Positions 52,214 to 61,078 of a DNA stretch of 64,000 bases are shown here, piece after piece. The notes beneath the pieces were generated by a model. It ran no database searches. It was not told where the DNA came from and saw only the letters and a list, made by a program, of their open reading frames with translations. The translations under genes were made by a program, and so were the position numbers. How positions within the stretch are numbered: the stretch's first letter is position 1; each line of letters begins with the position of its first letter. Source of the DNA: UBA4971 sp029551185 (GTDB taxonomy: Bacteria > Bacillota > SHA-98 > UBA4971); NCBI GenBank assembly GCA_035593725.1, contig DAOSZN010000008.1, positions 16,298-80,297 on the forward strand, written 5' to 3'.

Positions 52214-53974
52214 ATGGTGAGTCTCTTGATACGCCAAGAAGCAGAACTCGGGCGTCCTCTAAACAGACGGTCACAGTCCATGGTCCTCAAAGAACCTCTC
52301 GTAGTGTTTGTTATTATAGCTATTGCAGCAGCTCTTGTGCTATTTGTTCTTTATCCGTTGTATTCAGTGCTTAAAACAAGTCTCATGCAAAGCGACGGGA
52401 CTATTGGTTTGGAGGTGTACAGGAACCTATTAGCCAAAAGCTACAACCGTCGTCCTTTAGTTAACAGTATTCGTTTAGGAGTTATTGTCGCAGTTCTTGG
52501 CACAATTATCGGGTTCATATTCGCGTATTGCACTACAAGAGTGGATGTGCCGCTGAAAGGCTTTTTTAAAGCAGTGGCTATGTTTCCCATGATCTCACCC
52601 CCTTTTATCATGTCTCTCGCCACAATTATGCTGTTTGGAAACAATGGTCTTATCACAAAACACTTTCTGGGCGGGCTGGTAAACTTCAAAATATACGGTC
52701 TCAGAGGATTGGTAATAGTAGAAACTCTCGCTTACTTCCCAACCGCATACCTGGTTTTGTCCGGCGTATTGCAAGCTATTGATTCTTCAATCGAGGATGC
52801 AGCCCGTGACCTGGGAGCGTCTTGGTGGCAAGTGTTTCGAACGGTTACACTGCCGCTTGCCATCCCGGGAATCGCTTCCGCGCTGCTTCTAATCTTTATT
52901 GAATCCCTTGCGGATTTCGGCAATCCCATAATCCTATCAGGCGACTACCAAGTCTTGGCTGTTCAGGCATACCTGCGTATCACGGGGCTTTATGACCTTC
53001 CGGGGGGAGCAGGCCTTGCAGTCATTTTGCTGGTTCCGTCACTCATTGCGTTCTTTGTCCAGAAGTACTGGGTCAGCAAAAGATCATATGTGACAGTTAC
53101 AGGCAAGCCTTCCGGACAACGGATCAGCCGAAATGAGCCTTGGGTGAAGACTGCAGCTTTAATTGTTTGTGTGGTTCTTACCGCCATAATCCTCCTTTTC
53201 TACGGAACCGCATTTGTGGGTTCGTTTATGACCCTATGGGGCGTTAATTATGATTTCACCCTTGCGAATTACCGCCATGTTTTCCAGGTGGCGGGGGAGT
53301 ATATTAAAGATACCTTATTCCTGGCTACTGTAGCTACTCCCATAACCGGTCTTCTTGCCATGATAATTGCTTTTCTTGTTGTGAGAAAGCAATTCTTCGG
53401 CAGACAGGCTCTGGAGCTTGTTTCTATGTTATCTTTCGCGGTTCCGGGGACAGTTGTCGGTATAGGATATATCCTTGCTTTTAACCAACCGCCTATACTG
53501 CTTACCGGGACTGCGTCTATCATAATAATCCTGTTTATTTTCAGGAATATGCCTACCGGAATTCAATCGGGCATAGCTGCTCTTCAACAGATCGATCCAT
53601 CTATTGAAGAAGCTTCATGTGACCTTGGGGCGGATAGCGGGACTACATTCAGAAAGATTACCTTGCCTCTGATTGCGCCTGCTTTCTTTTCAGGATTGGT
53701 TTTCAGCTTTGTCAGATGCGTGACAGCCATTAGCGCAATAGTGTTTGTCGTATCAGGCAGGTGGAAGTTGATAACCGTTGCTGTGTTAGGATCCGTTGAA
53801 AATTCGGATCTTGCTCAGGCAGCCGCTTTCTGTGTTGTTATTGTCGGGATGGTAATGGCTGCAATAGGAATCATAAATCTTCTGGTGTATCAGCCGTGGA
53901 AACGCGGCCCACAGGAAGTTTCGAAGAAACCGGCTATTTCAGGGGGGGCAGAGCCATGGATCGGTACAGCGTAG
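52214..53974 (+). CDS. ABC transporter permease, fused two-domain (FbpB/AfuB class)
   Basis: 586 residues with about 12 transmembrane helices. Two EAA loops are visible: EDAARDLGASWWQVFRTVTLPLA (about 195-217) and EEASCDLGADSGTTFRKITLPLI (about 468-490). Same class as the permease at 44821-46665 but much diverged. Its end overlaps the ATPase start by 19 nt, so translation is coupled. Confidence 0.93.
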   Translation: MVSLLIRQEAELGRPLNRRSQSMVLKEPLVVFVIIAIAAALVLFVLYPLYSVLKTSLMQSDGTIGLEVYRNLLAKSYNRRPLVNSIRLGVIVAVLGTIIGFIFAYCTTRVDVPLKGFFKAVAMFPMISPPFIMSLATIMLFGNNGLITKHFLGGLVNFKIYGLRGLVIVETLAYFPTAYLVLSGVLQAIDSSIEDAARDLGASWWQVFRTVTLPLAIPGIASALLLIFIESLADFGNPIILSGDYQVLAVQAYLRITGLYDLPGGAGLAVILLVPSLIAFFVQKYWVSKRSYVTVTGKPSGQRISRNEPWVKTAALIVCVVLTAIILLFYGTAFVGSFMTLWGVNYDFTLANYRHVFQVAGEYIKDTLFLATVATPITGLLAMIIAFLVVRKQFFGRQALELVSMLSFAVPGTVVGIGYILAFNQPPILLTGTASIIIILFIFRNMPTGIQSGIAALQQIDPSIEEASCDLGADSGTTFRKITLPLIAPAFFSGLVFSFVRCVTAISAIVFVVSGRWKLITVAVLGSVENSDLAQAAAFCVVIVGMVMAAIGIINLLVYQPWKRGPQEVSKKPAISGGAEPWIGTA

Positions 53975-55053
53975 AGCTAATAGATGTTACGAAGATTTTT
54001 GGACATAGAGAGGCCGCGTCTGACAGCATTGTAGCAGTGAACGGAGTCTCACTCCGGCTTATCCAAGGCGAACTCCTGACTCTCTTAGGTCCGTCAGGAT
54101 GCGGCAAGACGACTACTCTGCGCATGGTAGGTGGGTTCGAGACACCTACTTACGGCAGAATCTTATTAGACGGCAAGGTAATAAACGATGTCCCGCCACA
54201 CAGACGCGATACCGCCATGGTGTTCCAAAGCTATGCTTTGTTTCCCCACTTGACAGTATTTGAAAACGTAGCGTACGGGCTTCGCATGCGAAAAATGGAC
54301 GCCTGCACTATATCAGCAAAGACGCGTCATGCTCTTAGTCTGGTGGGTCTGGAAGGCATGGAGGAACGGCCGCCCGGTTCATTGTCAGGCGGTCAACAGC
54401 AACGTGTAGCCTTGGCAAGGGCGCTCGTTGTAGAACCTAAAGTCCTTCTTTTAGATGAGCCTCTTTCAAATCTCGATGCCAGACTTCGAGCTCAGATGAG
54501 GATTGAGATCAGAAAGATACAACAGGCTCTGAACATGACAAGCATGTACGTGACGCATGACCAAGAAGAGGCGATGAGCCTTTCTGACCGGATTGCAGTG
54601 ATGAACCATGGTCGAATTGAGCAGATTGGGACACCTCAAGATGTCTATGCTCGGCCGGCAAATAGGTTTGTCGCTGACTTCATGGGAAGCAAGACCACAT
54701 TTCTTGATGGCACTGTCATGTCTCTTGACGGGGACCAAGTGAATGTACAGGTATTAGACGCGGTGCTTCCGTTTGAGAAGGTTCCCGATATTGCTCCCGG
54801 GGACAAAGTTGAACTGGTGGTGCGTTCTGAGACAGTGGATATTGTGCCACCTGGAAAAGGAACCTTTCCGGCAAGAATCATTCACGCGGCATACTTTGGA
54901 TCCCACGTATTATATGAGGTGGACCTCTTTGGCACGAATGTCACAGCGGAAATCCCTGATCCCCAAGAGCGAAATATGTTTTCTCGCGGGAGTGAAGTCG
55001 GGATTAATCTCAAGACCCGCAGCATCTATCTTTTGCGCAAGGTTATGAACTGA
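53956..55053 (+). CDS. ABC transporter ATPase with TOBE domain
   Basis: 365 residues from the ATG at 53956 with AGGGGGGG upstream; a longer frame to 53896 lies inside the permease gene and lacks a ribosome site. Walker A GPSGCGKTT, Q-loop FQSYALFPH, signature LSGGQQQRVALAR, Walker B LLLDEPLSNLD, switch His YVTHDQEEA, C-terminal TOBE (VVRSETVDI). Energises the GntR-linked importer. Confidence 0.95.
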   Translation: MDRYSVELIDVTKIFGHREAASDSIVAVNGVSLRLIQGELLTLLGPSGCGKTTTLRMVGGFETPTYGRILLDGKVINDVPPHRRDTAMVFQSYALFPHLTVFENVAYGLRMRKMDACTISAKTRHALSLVGLEGMEERPPGSLSGGQQQRVALARALVVEPKVLLLDEPLSNLDARLRAQMRIEIRKIQQALNMTSMYVTHDQEEAMSLSDRIAVMNHGRIEQIGTPQDVYARPANRFVADFMGSKTTFLDGTVMSLDGDQVNVQVLDAVLPFEKVPDIAPGDKVELVVRSETVDIVPPGKGTFPARIIHAAYFGSHVLYEVDLFGTNVTAEIPDPQERNMFSRGSEVGINLKTRSIYLLRKVMN

Positions 55054-55092
55054 AAAGTTTCACGGTACATGCAAAAAAGGGAGCATATATTA

Positions 55093-56118
55093 TCAATGAC
55101 TCTGTCCTAAGTTCAGCTGAACAGGCCTGCCCTTTGCCGCTGACTCATATGCTGCAATGGCAACTTCCAGTGCCTTCAGTCCGTCAAAGCCGCAGGCCGC
55201 AGGTTTTTGACCTTGGCGGATAGCGTAGACGAAGTCCTGAACGAGGAGGAGATCCATATTGTCCCCCCAGTTTCTGTATAGGACTTTCGGACCGGAGTCG
55301 TTGGCTTCGACTAAGACCTGCGCGAATACGTCTAAGGATATCACCCCTTCGGTCCCTACGATTTCCATAGTGACATCTCCCCATGTGGGGTAAGCCGTCG
55401 GCCTGGACCAACTGGGGTCAAGGGTCGCAAAAACCCCATTACGAAACTCCATCAGGAGCATACCACAATCATCAATATCAATATCATGCATCCTTGTGTC
55501 GACTTCCGCATAAACGGTTTTGACCTCATCATTCAAGAACCACCTGAGAAGATCCGCTACATGGACGGTATGATCAAGCACTGCCCCGCCGCCTGACAAC
55601 TTCCGGTCAATAAACCAACCCCCTGGCATCCTACCGTGATTAGTGGCGCATACTGCTATTACCCGTCCTATCGCACCGGAGTCAATGAGTTCTTTGGTCC
55701 TTAAGACCGGTGGCGCATGTCTAACCGGAAATGCAGTGGCAAGAATTACCCCTTCACGCTCGCACTCTTCTATCATTGCTATTGCGTCTTCGGAGGTAGT
55801 TGCTATAGGTTTTTCGCATAGGATATGTTTACCTGCCTTAGCTGCTTGGATAACTTCATCTCTGTGCTTTATATTTTCGGAACACACAATAACTGCATGG
55901 ATATCAGCATCCAAAAGGTCTGAGAGAGAATCATAGTAATCGGTGTTATGCATGGCTGCTGCCGAAAGGCCGCGATTAGCGTTGTCATCATAGATTCCAA
56001 TCAGCTCCGCACCGGGAATCTCACTGAGCGCGCGAGCGTAACTCGCTGCGTGCATATGAGCGAAACTTATGATGCCGAAGCGTATCCTGTTCTTTCCGGC
56101 AAGTCCTTTTTGAGTCAT
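55093..56118 (-). CDS. Gfo/Idh/MocA-family dehydrogenase
   Basis: 341 residues. Rossmann N-terminus IRFGIISFAHMHAASYARAL with a variant dinucleotide loop, EKPIATTSEDA with the conserved Lys, and HTVHVADLLRWFL carrying the active-site His/Asp pair. Such enzymes oxidise or reduce sugars, inositols or keto-glycosides with NAD(P). Its ATG overlaps the stop of the upstream Gfo/Idh gene (ATGA), so the two form a pair acting in one pathway. Convergent with the GntR-linked ABC genes. Confidence 0.9.
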   Translation of the reverse strand: MTQKGLAGKNRIRFGIISFAHMHAASYARALSEIPGAELIGIYDDNANRGLSAAAMHNTDYYDSLSDLLDADIHAVIVCSENIKHRDEVIQAAKAGKHILCEKPIATTSEDAIAMIEECEREGVILATAFPVRHAPPVLRTKELIDSGAIGRVIAVCATNHGRMPGGWFIDRKLSGGGAVLDHTVHVADLLRWFLNDEVKTVYAEVDTRMHDIDIDDCGMLLMEFRNGVFATLDPSWSRPTAYPTWGDVTMEIVGTEGVISLDVFAQVLVEANDSGPKVLYRNWGDNMDLLLVQDFVYAIRQGQKPAACGFDGLKALEVAIAAYESAAKGRPVQLNLGQSH

Positions 56119-57098
56119 AGCTGCACCACCTCTTCGGTTTTCGCTGACTTAAGCGCGGCAAGGCTTATTTCCAGGGCGCGCAGGGCATCGTCAGGAGTCA
56201 CTCGGGGTATTGTTTCACCGTCCACAAAAGCCAAAAACTCGCGGATTTCTCTGAGATATGGGTGCTTATCCTTAAGAGGGCTTTCAGGGACTGCTACTCC
56301 TTGCTTACCTGTATTCACATCTCCGGTTAAGACTGTAAGAGGCTGCGTTTTGCGGCTGTCTGACTCTATCATCCCAAGACTGCCACACACCTCGAATTTA
56401 TAAGAGAACTGAGCAGGATGAGCCCAGCTTCCTTCAACATGGGCGATTACGCCGCATTTCATGCGGATAATAGCCACTGCATATTCAAGAGGCCTATCAT
56501 GTCGCACGCTGCGAGCAAATACACGTTCTACATCACCGAAGCACCAAGCGAGGAAGTCAAAGTCATGTATAGATAGGTCCAAAAGGAGACTGCCGCTGCG
56601 TTTGTCGTCTAGGTACCAGTTTCCCCAGCCTTTAGGGAAAGGCCCTGTGCGGGACATTCGAACTACGCCGATCTCTCCGAGTCTCCCTGAGGTTATCATG
56701 TCATGAGCCATTTCATACTCTGGAAAATAACGGAGCACATGGCCGATTCCAAATTTCACATTGTTTTGTTTGCATGTCTCTGTCATTGCCTTAGCATCAT
56801 TCGGGGTAAGGGCAATGGGTTTTTCACAGAAAACGTGTTTACCTGCGTGCGCAGCTTTTTCTACACACTCTCTGTGGAGGTATGTAGGGAGACATACATC
56901 AACTATATCGACTTTGGGGTCTTCGAGTGCTGCGTCCGGATGGACTTGAGGTATGGCTCCGCACAAAGCCGCAATATTACGCGCTTTTTCCATGTCATGG
57001 TCAATAACATACTTCACTTCGGCTTCATCGCACTGCCTGTAGCAATCAGCATGCATTCTTCCCATTGAACCTGCGCCCCAAATAGCCACTTGATGCAC
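56115..57098 (-). CDS. Gfo/Idh/MocA-family dehydrogenase
   Basis: 327 residues, GTG start behind GAGGAGG. NAD-binding AIWGAGSMGRMHADCY (GxGxxG), EKPIALTPNDA with catalytic-site Lys, and LDLSIHDFDFLAWCFG. Closer to the inositol-2-dehydrogenase-like and scyllo-inositol-type members in overall pattern, but the substrate cannot be assigned. First gene of a two-gene leftward operon with the dehydrogenase at 55093-56118. Confidence 0.92.
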   Translation of the reverse strand: MHQVAIWGAGSMGRMHADCYRQCDEAEVKYVIDHDMEKARNIAALCGAIPQVHPDAALEDPKVDIVDVCLPTYLHRECVEKAAHAGKHVFCEKPIALTPNDAKAMTETCKQNNVKFGIGHVLRYFPEYEMAHDMITSGRLGEIGVVRMSRTGPFPKGWGNWYLDDKRSGSLLLDLSIHDFDFLAWCFGDVERVFARSVRHDRPLEYAVAIIRMKCGVIAHVEGSWAHPAQFSYKFEVCGSLGMIESDSRKTQPLTVLTGDVNTGKQGVAVPESPLKDKHPYLREIREFLAFVDGETIPRVTPDDALRALEISLAALKSAKTEEVVQL

Positions 57099-57368
57099 CT
57101 TGCGAACCTCCTCTGATTGTCAGTCTATTGGCGCCGATGCCGCGCATGATTGATGTCTTAATGCGCGGATTTAGTAATTCTATAACTTCGACGTAAGGTG
57201 CCTTTAACCTTTTCTCTCCTACTGAATGGGAGACTGCCTTCTAATTGCCGGCTTAACCAGGTATTAACACCGCATAAAACAAGGTTACCCGGAGCGCCCT
57301 GTCGAATTCGCATTTGAAGACTTCATATTTCATGTCGTCACTTAATTTCTCATTTAGGAGGACAGTCG

Positions 57369-58901
57369 TTGAGGAAGAAAACATCGGAACTTTCTATTGC
57401 GCTTTTCATGCTCATAATCGGTGTGATCCTAACCGGTATAAAACCGGGTATAGGGTTCAGCAGCCAAGGTTCTATTCCTGCGTATTCGTCTTATGCGAGT
57501 GGACACGGCCCGGTGAATAATGATGGCGTGGCAAGTCATAGCGCCCGAGTAGGAGACTACAGCGTTGAGTTCAAGGAACAGCCGGGGGAGGGAAGCCGGA
57601 AGGAACCGGTTAAACCAATGATAAGGGATGGAGTCAAAAGTGAACCCTGTGCCACCTATGTAATATACATAAATTGGGATGGATTTGCTTATCGGTATTA
57701 TGAGTGGGCCAACAGCCCAGGCGGGCCCGGGACTCCTGTCCTGAATTACCTTGCCTCAAGAGGCGCCCTGTTTACAAATGCGTATTGCGGATTCCCCGGG
57801 ACAACAGTCCCTATGCAAACGAGCATAGTTACCGGCGCCTGGCCGGCAGTTCATGGCAATACCCACCTCTACTACGATCCTTCTGAGAATGTAGTTGAGC
57901 AAATGAACAGGGAAAACTCATCTGAGACAATTGCGGAGGTGGTAGCCGAAAGCGGCCTTCCATCTGCTTCTGTCCAGCAGTTTGCGCTTGAAGGGCGTGG
58001 GACATGGCCTAACGATCCTCGTCATCTATATGTTCAGCCTTCCGGATCATGGCATGAGCGAGTCACTGAAGCCATAAAGATTCTCAAGCAGGCACCGGTT
58101 AAGGCCTGTGGCGGGCAATCCGTGGTTGTCCCTGAAATTCCTAGGTTCTTGGCAATATATGCTGACGACTTGGATGCGACCGGCCACAATTTAGGGATAA
58201 ATTACGGCTTTTCCCTTGCCCTCAACTACGAGGCATGGAGAGACAGACTCGTTCGTAAACTCGCGTATATGGATTCAGAACTGGGGCTTCTTGTAGATGC
58301 GCTAAATGACTTAGGAATCCTGGATCAATCTGCGATTATCCTTACGAGTGATCACGGGATGTCTTATTTCAAAGGGGAGACAAGCCTGCCTGATGTCCTG
58401 GAGACGCTGGGTGAGTTGGGCTACACTGCGGAAATTCTTTCTGAGGGTGAAGAAGCTTCTCCGTGTACAGACATAGTCTTGGTAGGAGGGGATCTCTCCT
58501 TGCAATTCTATTTCAGGTGGGATATCACTTTGCCTGAGTACAACGAGATTATTGACGCATTAAAGAAGAAGCCGTATTTCGGAGGGTATATGTCCCTGCA
58601 TGAGCTGGCAAAGGCAGGCGCTCACCCGGATTTAGGCTCCCTCTTTATTTGGGCGAAACCTCCTTGCCACTTCAGTCCCGGCAATCTTCGCTTAAGGGCA
58701 GGGGGTCAACACAACTCCGGTGATGAGTCATCACGTCGGGTTTTCATGCTCCTTAGTGGGGCCGGAATAAAAGAAGGCGTTGTAGTGGATGAGCCTGCAG
58801 CTATTATTGATGTGGCGCCAACCATATCACACTTATTAGGCGTGAGAAAGCCGGCAGGCTCAATGGGCAGAGTTCTTGAAGAAGCGATCGCTGCCCATTG
58901 A
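57369..58901 (+). CDS. Secreted alkaline-phosphatase-superfamily phosphodiesterase/nucleotide pyrophosphatase (PF01663-like)
   Basis: 510 residues, TTG start behind TAGGAGG. An N-terminal hydrophobic segment (about 8-30) is a signal peptide or anchor. Metal and catalytic residues of the family: Asp in YINWDGFAYRY, nucleophile Thr in FPGTTVPMQTSIVTG, Asp/His in YADDLDATGHNLG, Asp-His in TSDHGMSYFKG, and His in GGQHNSGDESSRR. It hydrolyses phosphodiesters or phosphomonoesters outside the cell membrane. It is convergent with a nucleoside-type ABC importer, which would fit nucleotide scavenging, but phospholipid or sugar-phosphate substrates are possible. Confidence 0.87.
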   Translation: MRKKTSELSIALFMLIIGVILTGIKPGIGFSSQGSIPAYSSYASGHGPVNNDGVASHSARVGDYSVEFKEQPGEGSRKEPVKPMIRDGVKSEPCATYVIYINWDGFAYRYYEWANSPGGPGTPVLNYLASRGALFTNAYCGFPGTTVPMQTSIVTGAWPAVHGNTHLYYDPSENVVEQMNRENSSETIAEVVAESGLPSASVQQFALEGRGTWPNDPRHLYVQPSGSWHERVTEAIKILKQAPVKACGGQSVVVPEIPRFLAIYADDLDATGHNLGINYGFSLALNYEAWRDRLVRKLAYMDSELGLLVDALNDLGILDQSAIILTSDHGMSYFKGETSLPDVLETLGELGYTAEILSEGEEASPCTDIVLVGGDLSLQFYFRWDITLPEYNEIIDALKKKPYFGGYMSLHELAKAGAHPDLGSLFIWAKPPCHFSPGNLRLRAGGQHNSGDESSRRVFMLLSGAGIKEGVVVDEPAAIIDVAPTISHLLGVRKPAGSMGRVLEEAIAAH

Positions 58902-58936
58902 GCCTTCATCCATAAACTTGTCGGCTTGCATTGCCC

Positions 58937-59872
58937 TTATTCACGCTCATAGGGAACACCGAGAGCTTGAGGGGCTTCGGTTTTGTAAGTCGCTGAACGT
59001 GCTGTTGTGATTATTAACACAGCAATAGTAAAGATGTAAGGCATCATCTTCAGCACAATAGGAGAGATCGTTGCGCCTACCACCTGTATTCTGAACCCAA
59101 GGGCTTCAATTCCGCCGAACAGGTACGCTCCTACCATTGCCCGAAGAGGATTCCATACAGCGAATATGACGAGGGCAATAGCTATCCATCCGCGTCCTGC
59201 AGTCATTTGTTCGATCCAGCTGGGTGCATAGGCCAGGGAAAGATATGCCCCTGCGATACCTGATAACGCTCCACCGATAATTGTGTAGGCATATTGGACA
59301 GCATTTACGTTTATTCCAAGGGAGTCAGCAGTTCGCGGACTCTCACCCACTGATCGCATGTGCAGGCCCGGCCTGGTCTTGTATAGGAAGTACCAGAGAA
59401 ATGCCACAAGAAAATAGGAGCCGTATACTAACAGGTTATGCTTGAAAAACATCTGCCCCAAAACGGGTATCTTTGAAAGACCGGGAATAGGATAGGGTTT
59501 GAAACTCACAGGCGCCGGCACGCCGATTATCGGTTTCCCCAGATAACCGCTTACGCCTGTAGCGAACAGGGACAGCGACAGCCCGCTTACTACCTGGTTT
59601 ACCTTGAGCGATACTGAGAGGAAAGCGTGTATAGCTGCAATGATGCCTCCGGCAATAGCAGCCCCAAGTATCCCGACTGCAAGATTCTTCGTGGCAACTG
59701 TAGCAAGGAAGCCGCTGACTGCTCCCACCAGCATTATTCCTTCCACGCTCAAGTTTATTATGCCGACACGTTCAGTAAGAATCTCCCCGAGCGCGGCATA
59801 CAATAGTGGCGTACCGGCTTGAACTGCAGCAGCAAGCACTGCAGTGATAAATCCGACAGTAGTTTGCGTCAT
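58937..59872 (-). CDS. Nucleoside-type ABC transporter permease (NupQ/YufQ family)
   Basis: 311 residues, ATG behind GGAGGTAATTACAC. About 8-10 transmembrane helices; TPLLYAALGEILTERVGIINLSVEGIMLVGA is the diagnostic N-terminal region, and RSVGESPRTADSLGINV is the cytoplasmic coupling loop. It pairs with the permease encoded upstream to form the heterodimeric channel of a BMP-type importer. Last gene of the leftward operon. Confidence 0.93.
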   Translation of the reverse strand: MTQTTVGFITAVLAAAVQAGTPLLYAALGEILTERVGIINLSVEGIMLVGAVSGFLATVATKNLAVGILGAAIAGGIIAAIHAFLSVSLKVNQVVSGLSLSLFATGVSGYLGKPIIGVPAPVSFKPYPIPGLSKIPVLGQMFFKHNLLVYGSYFLVAFLWYFLYKTRPGLHMRSVGESPRTADSLGINVNAVQYAYTIIGGALSGIAGAYLSLAYAPSWIEQMTAGRGWIAIALVIFAVWNPLRAMVGAYLFGGIEALGFRIQVVGATISPIVLKMMPYIFTIAVLIITTARSATYKTEAPQALGVPYERE

Positions 59873-59908
59873 GTGTAATTACCTCCTGAATCATCTGCAG
59901 AGGCCGGT

Positions 59909-61078
59909 TTACGTGATTTCCCGGGCCACATCGTCGGCAGCTTGTTGTGCTTGTACAGGTTTAGGTGAACTGCGGATGATTCTGATTCTGTATCGCGCAA
60001 GAGCTTCCACGCCGAGCACAAAAAACAACAGAGAACCTTGGAGCATTGTGGCGATATCTGCAGGAATCCCATAGATCTGCACTGAATACCCGGCCACGAG
60101 AAGGCCCCCGAAAAGGAGCGACACGATAATTATGCCTATAGGGTGAAGCTTAGCCAGCCAGGCAATGATGATTGCCGTATAGCCATAGCCTGCTGAAACT
60201 TGAGCCTGGAGTCTATGAATAATTCCTGATACCTCACACATTCCTGCAATACCTGATATTGCTCCGCTAAGGATCATGACAAGAATGATGTTCCGAGAAA
60301 TGCTCATACCTGAGTAACGTGCAGCGTCAGGGTTCTCGCCTATAACGCGGATTTCGTAACCCCACTTAGTTCTCGATAACAAAAGTCCCACTGCAAGGGC
60401 AGAGACAACACCGAAAACAAGCCCCAAGTGAATCCTGGTATTACCGAAGCATGGGAGCCATGCACTCTTTGGAAACATAGGGCTGAGAGGAAACAGAAAC
60501 GATAACGGATCTCTCCAAGGCCCGTAAACAAAGTACTCTACGCAGAATATGGCAATGTAGTTCAGCATAAGTGTGGTAATGATTTCGTTTACACCCCAGA
60601 TAGCTCTGGGCGCTGAACCAAGAAATGCCCACAGACCGCCTGCCAAGGCAGCTGCCAAAACCATTGCCGGAATCATTATATATGCAGGTAAGCCGGTAAA
60701 TGTCAGCGCTACCCAAGACGCAGCCAGAGCTCCCACGTAAATCTGGCCTTCCGCTCCTATATTCCAAAGCTGCATCCTGAAGGCAATCGACACGCCAACC
60801 GCCGAAAGCAGCAGGGGGGATGCTTTCACCAAAGTCTCAGTTATACCGTACTTGGTTCCGAAAGTGTCTTTAAACATTATCGCATATACTTTAATTGGTG
60901 AATATCCTGTCATCTTAAGAAAGATCGCGCCAAAGAGCAGAGCGAGAGCAATAGATACAACCGGCACTAATATATTCCACCAAGCAGGGGTATCAAGCCT
61001 CCTCTCAACCCGGATCTTAAACTTGCGTCCTTGTGTAGTTTGCGCTCGCCCGTCGGTTACGGTAGTTTCATGCGTCAT
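59909..61078 (-). CDS. Nucleoside-type ABC transporter permease (NupP/YufP family)
   Basis: 389 residues. After a basic N-terminal tail (about 1-30), about 9 transmembrane helices; ETLVKASPLLLSAVGVSIAFRMQLWNIGAEGQIYVGA is typical of the family and RVIGENPDAARYSGM is the coupling loop. Its ATG overlaps the ATPase stop by 4 nt (ATGA). It is the larger of the two permease partners. Confidence 0.94.
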   Translation of the reverse strand: MTHETTVTDGRAQTTQGRKFKIRVERRLDTPAWWNILVPVVSIALALLFGAIFLKMTGYSPIKVYAIMFKDTFGTKYGITETLVKASPLLLSAVGVSIAFRMQLWNIGAEGQIYVGALAASWVALTFTGLPAYIMIPAMVLAAALAGGLWAFLGSAPRAIWGVNEIITTLMLNYIAIFCVEYFVYGPWRDPLSFLFPLSPMFPKSAWLPCFGNTRIHLGLVFGVVSALAVGLLLSRTKWGYEIRVIGENPDAARYSGMSISRNIILVMILSGAISGIAGMCEVSGIIHRLQAQVSAGYGYTAIIIAWLAKLHPIGIIIVSLLFGGLLVAGYSVQIYGIPADIATMLQGSLLFFVLGVEALARYRIRIIRSSPKPVQAQQAADDVAREIT

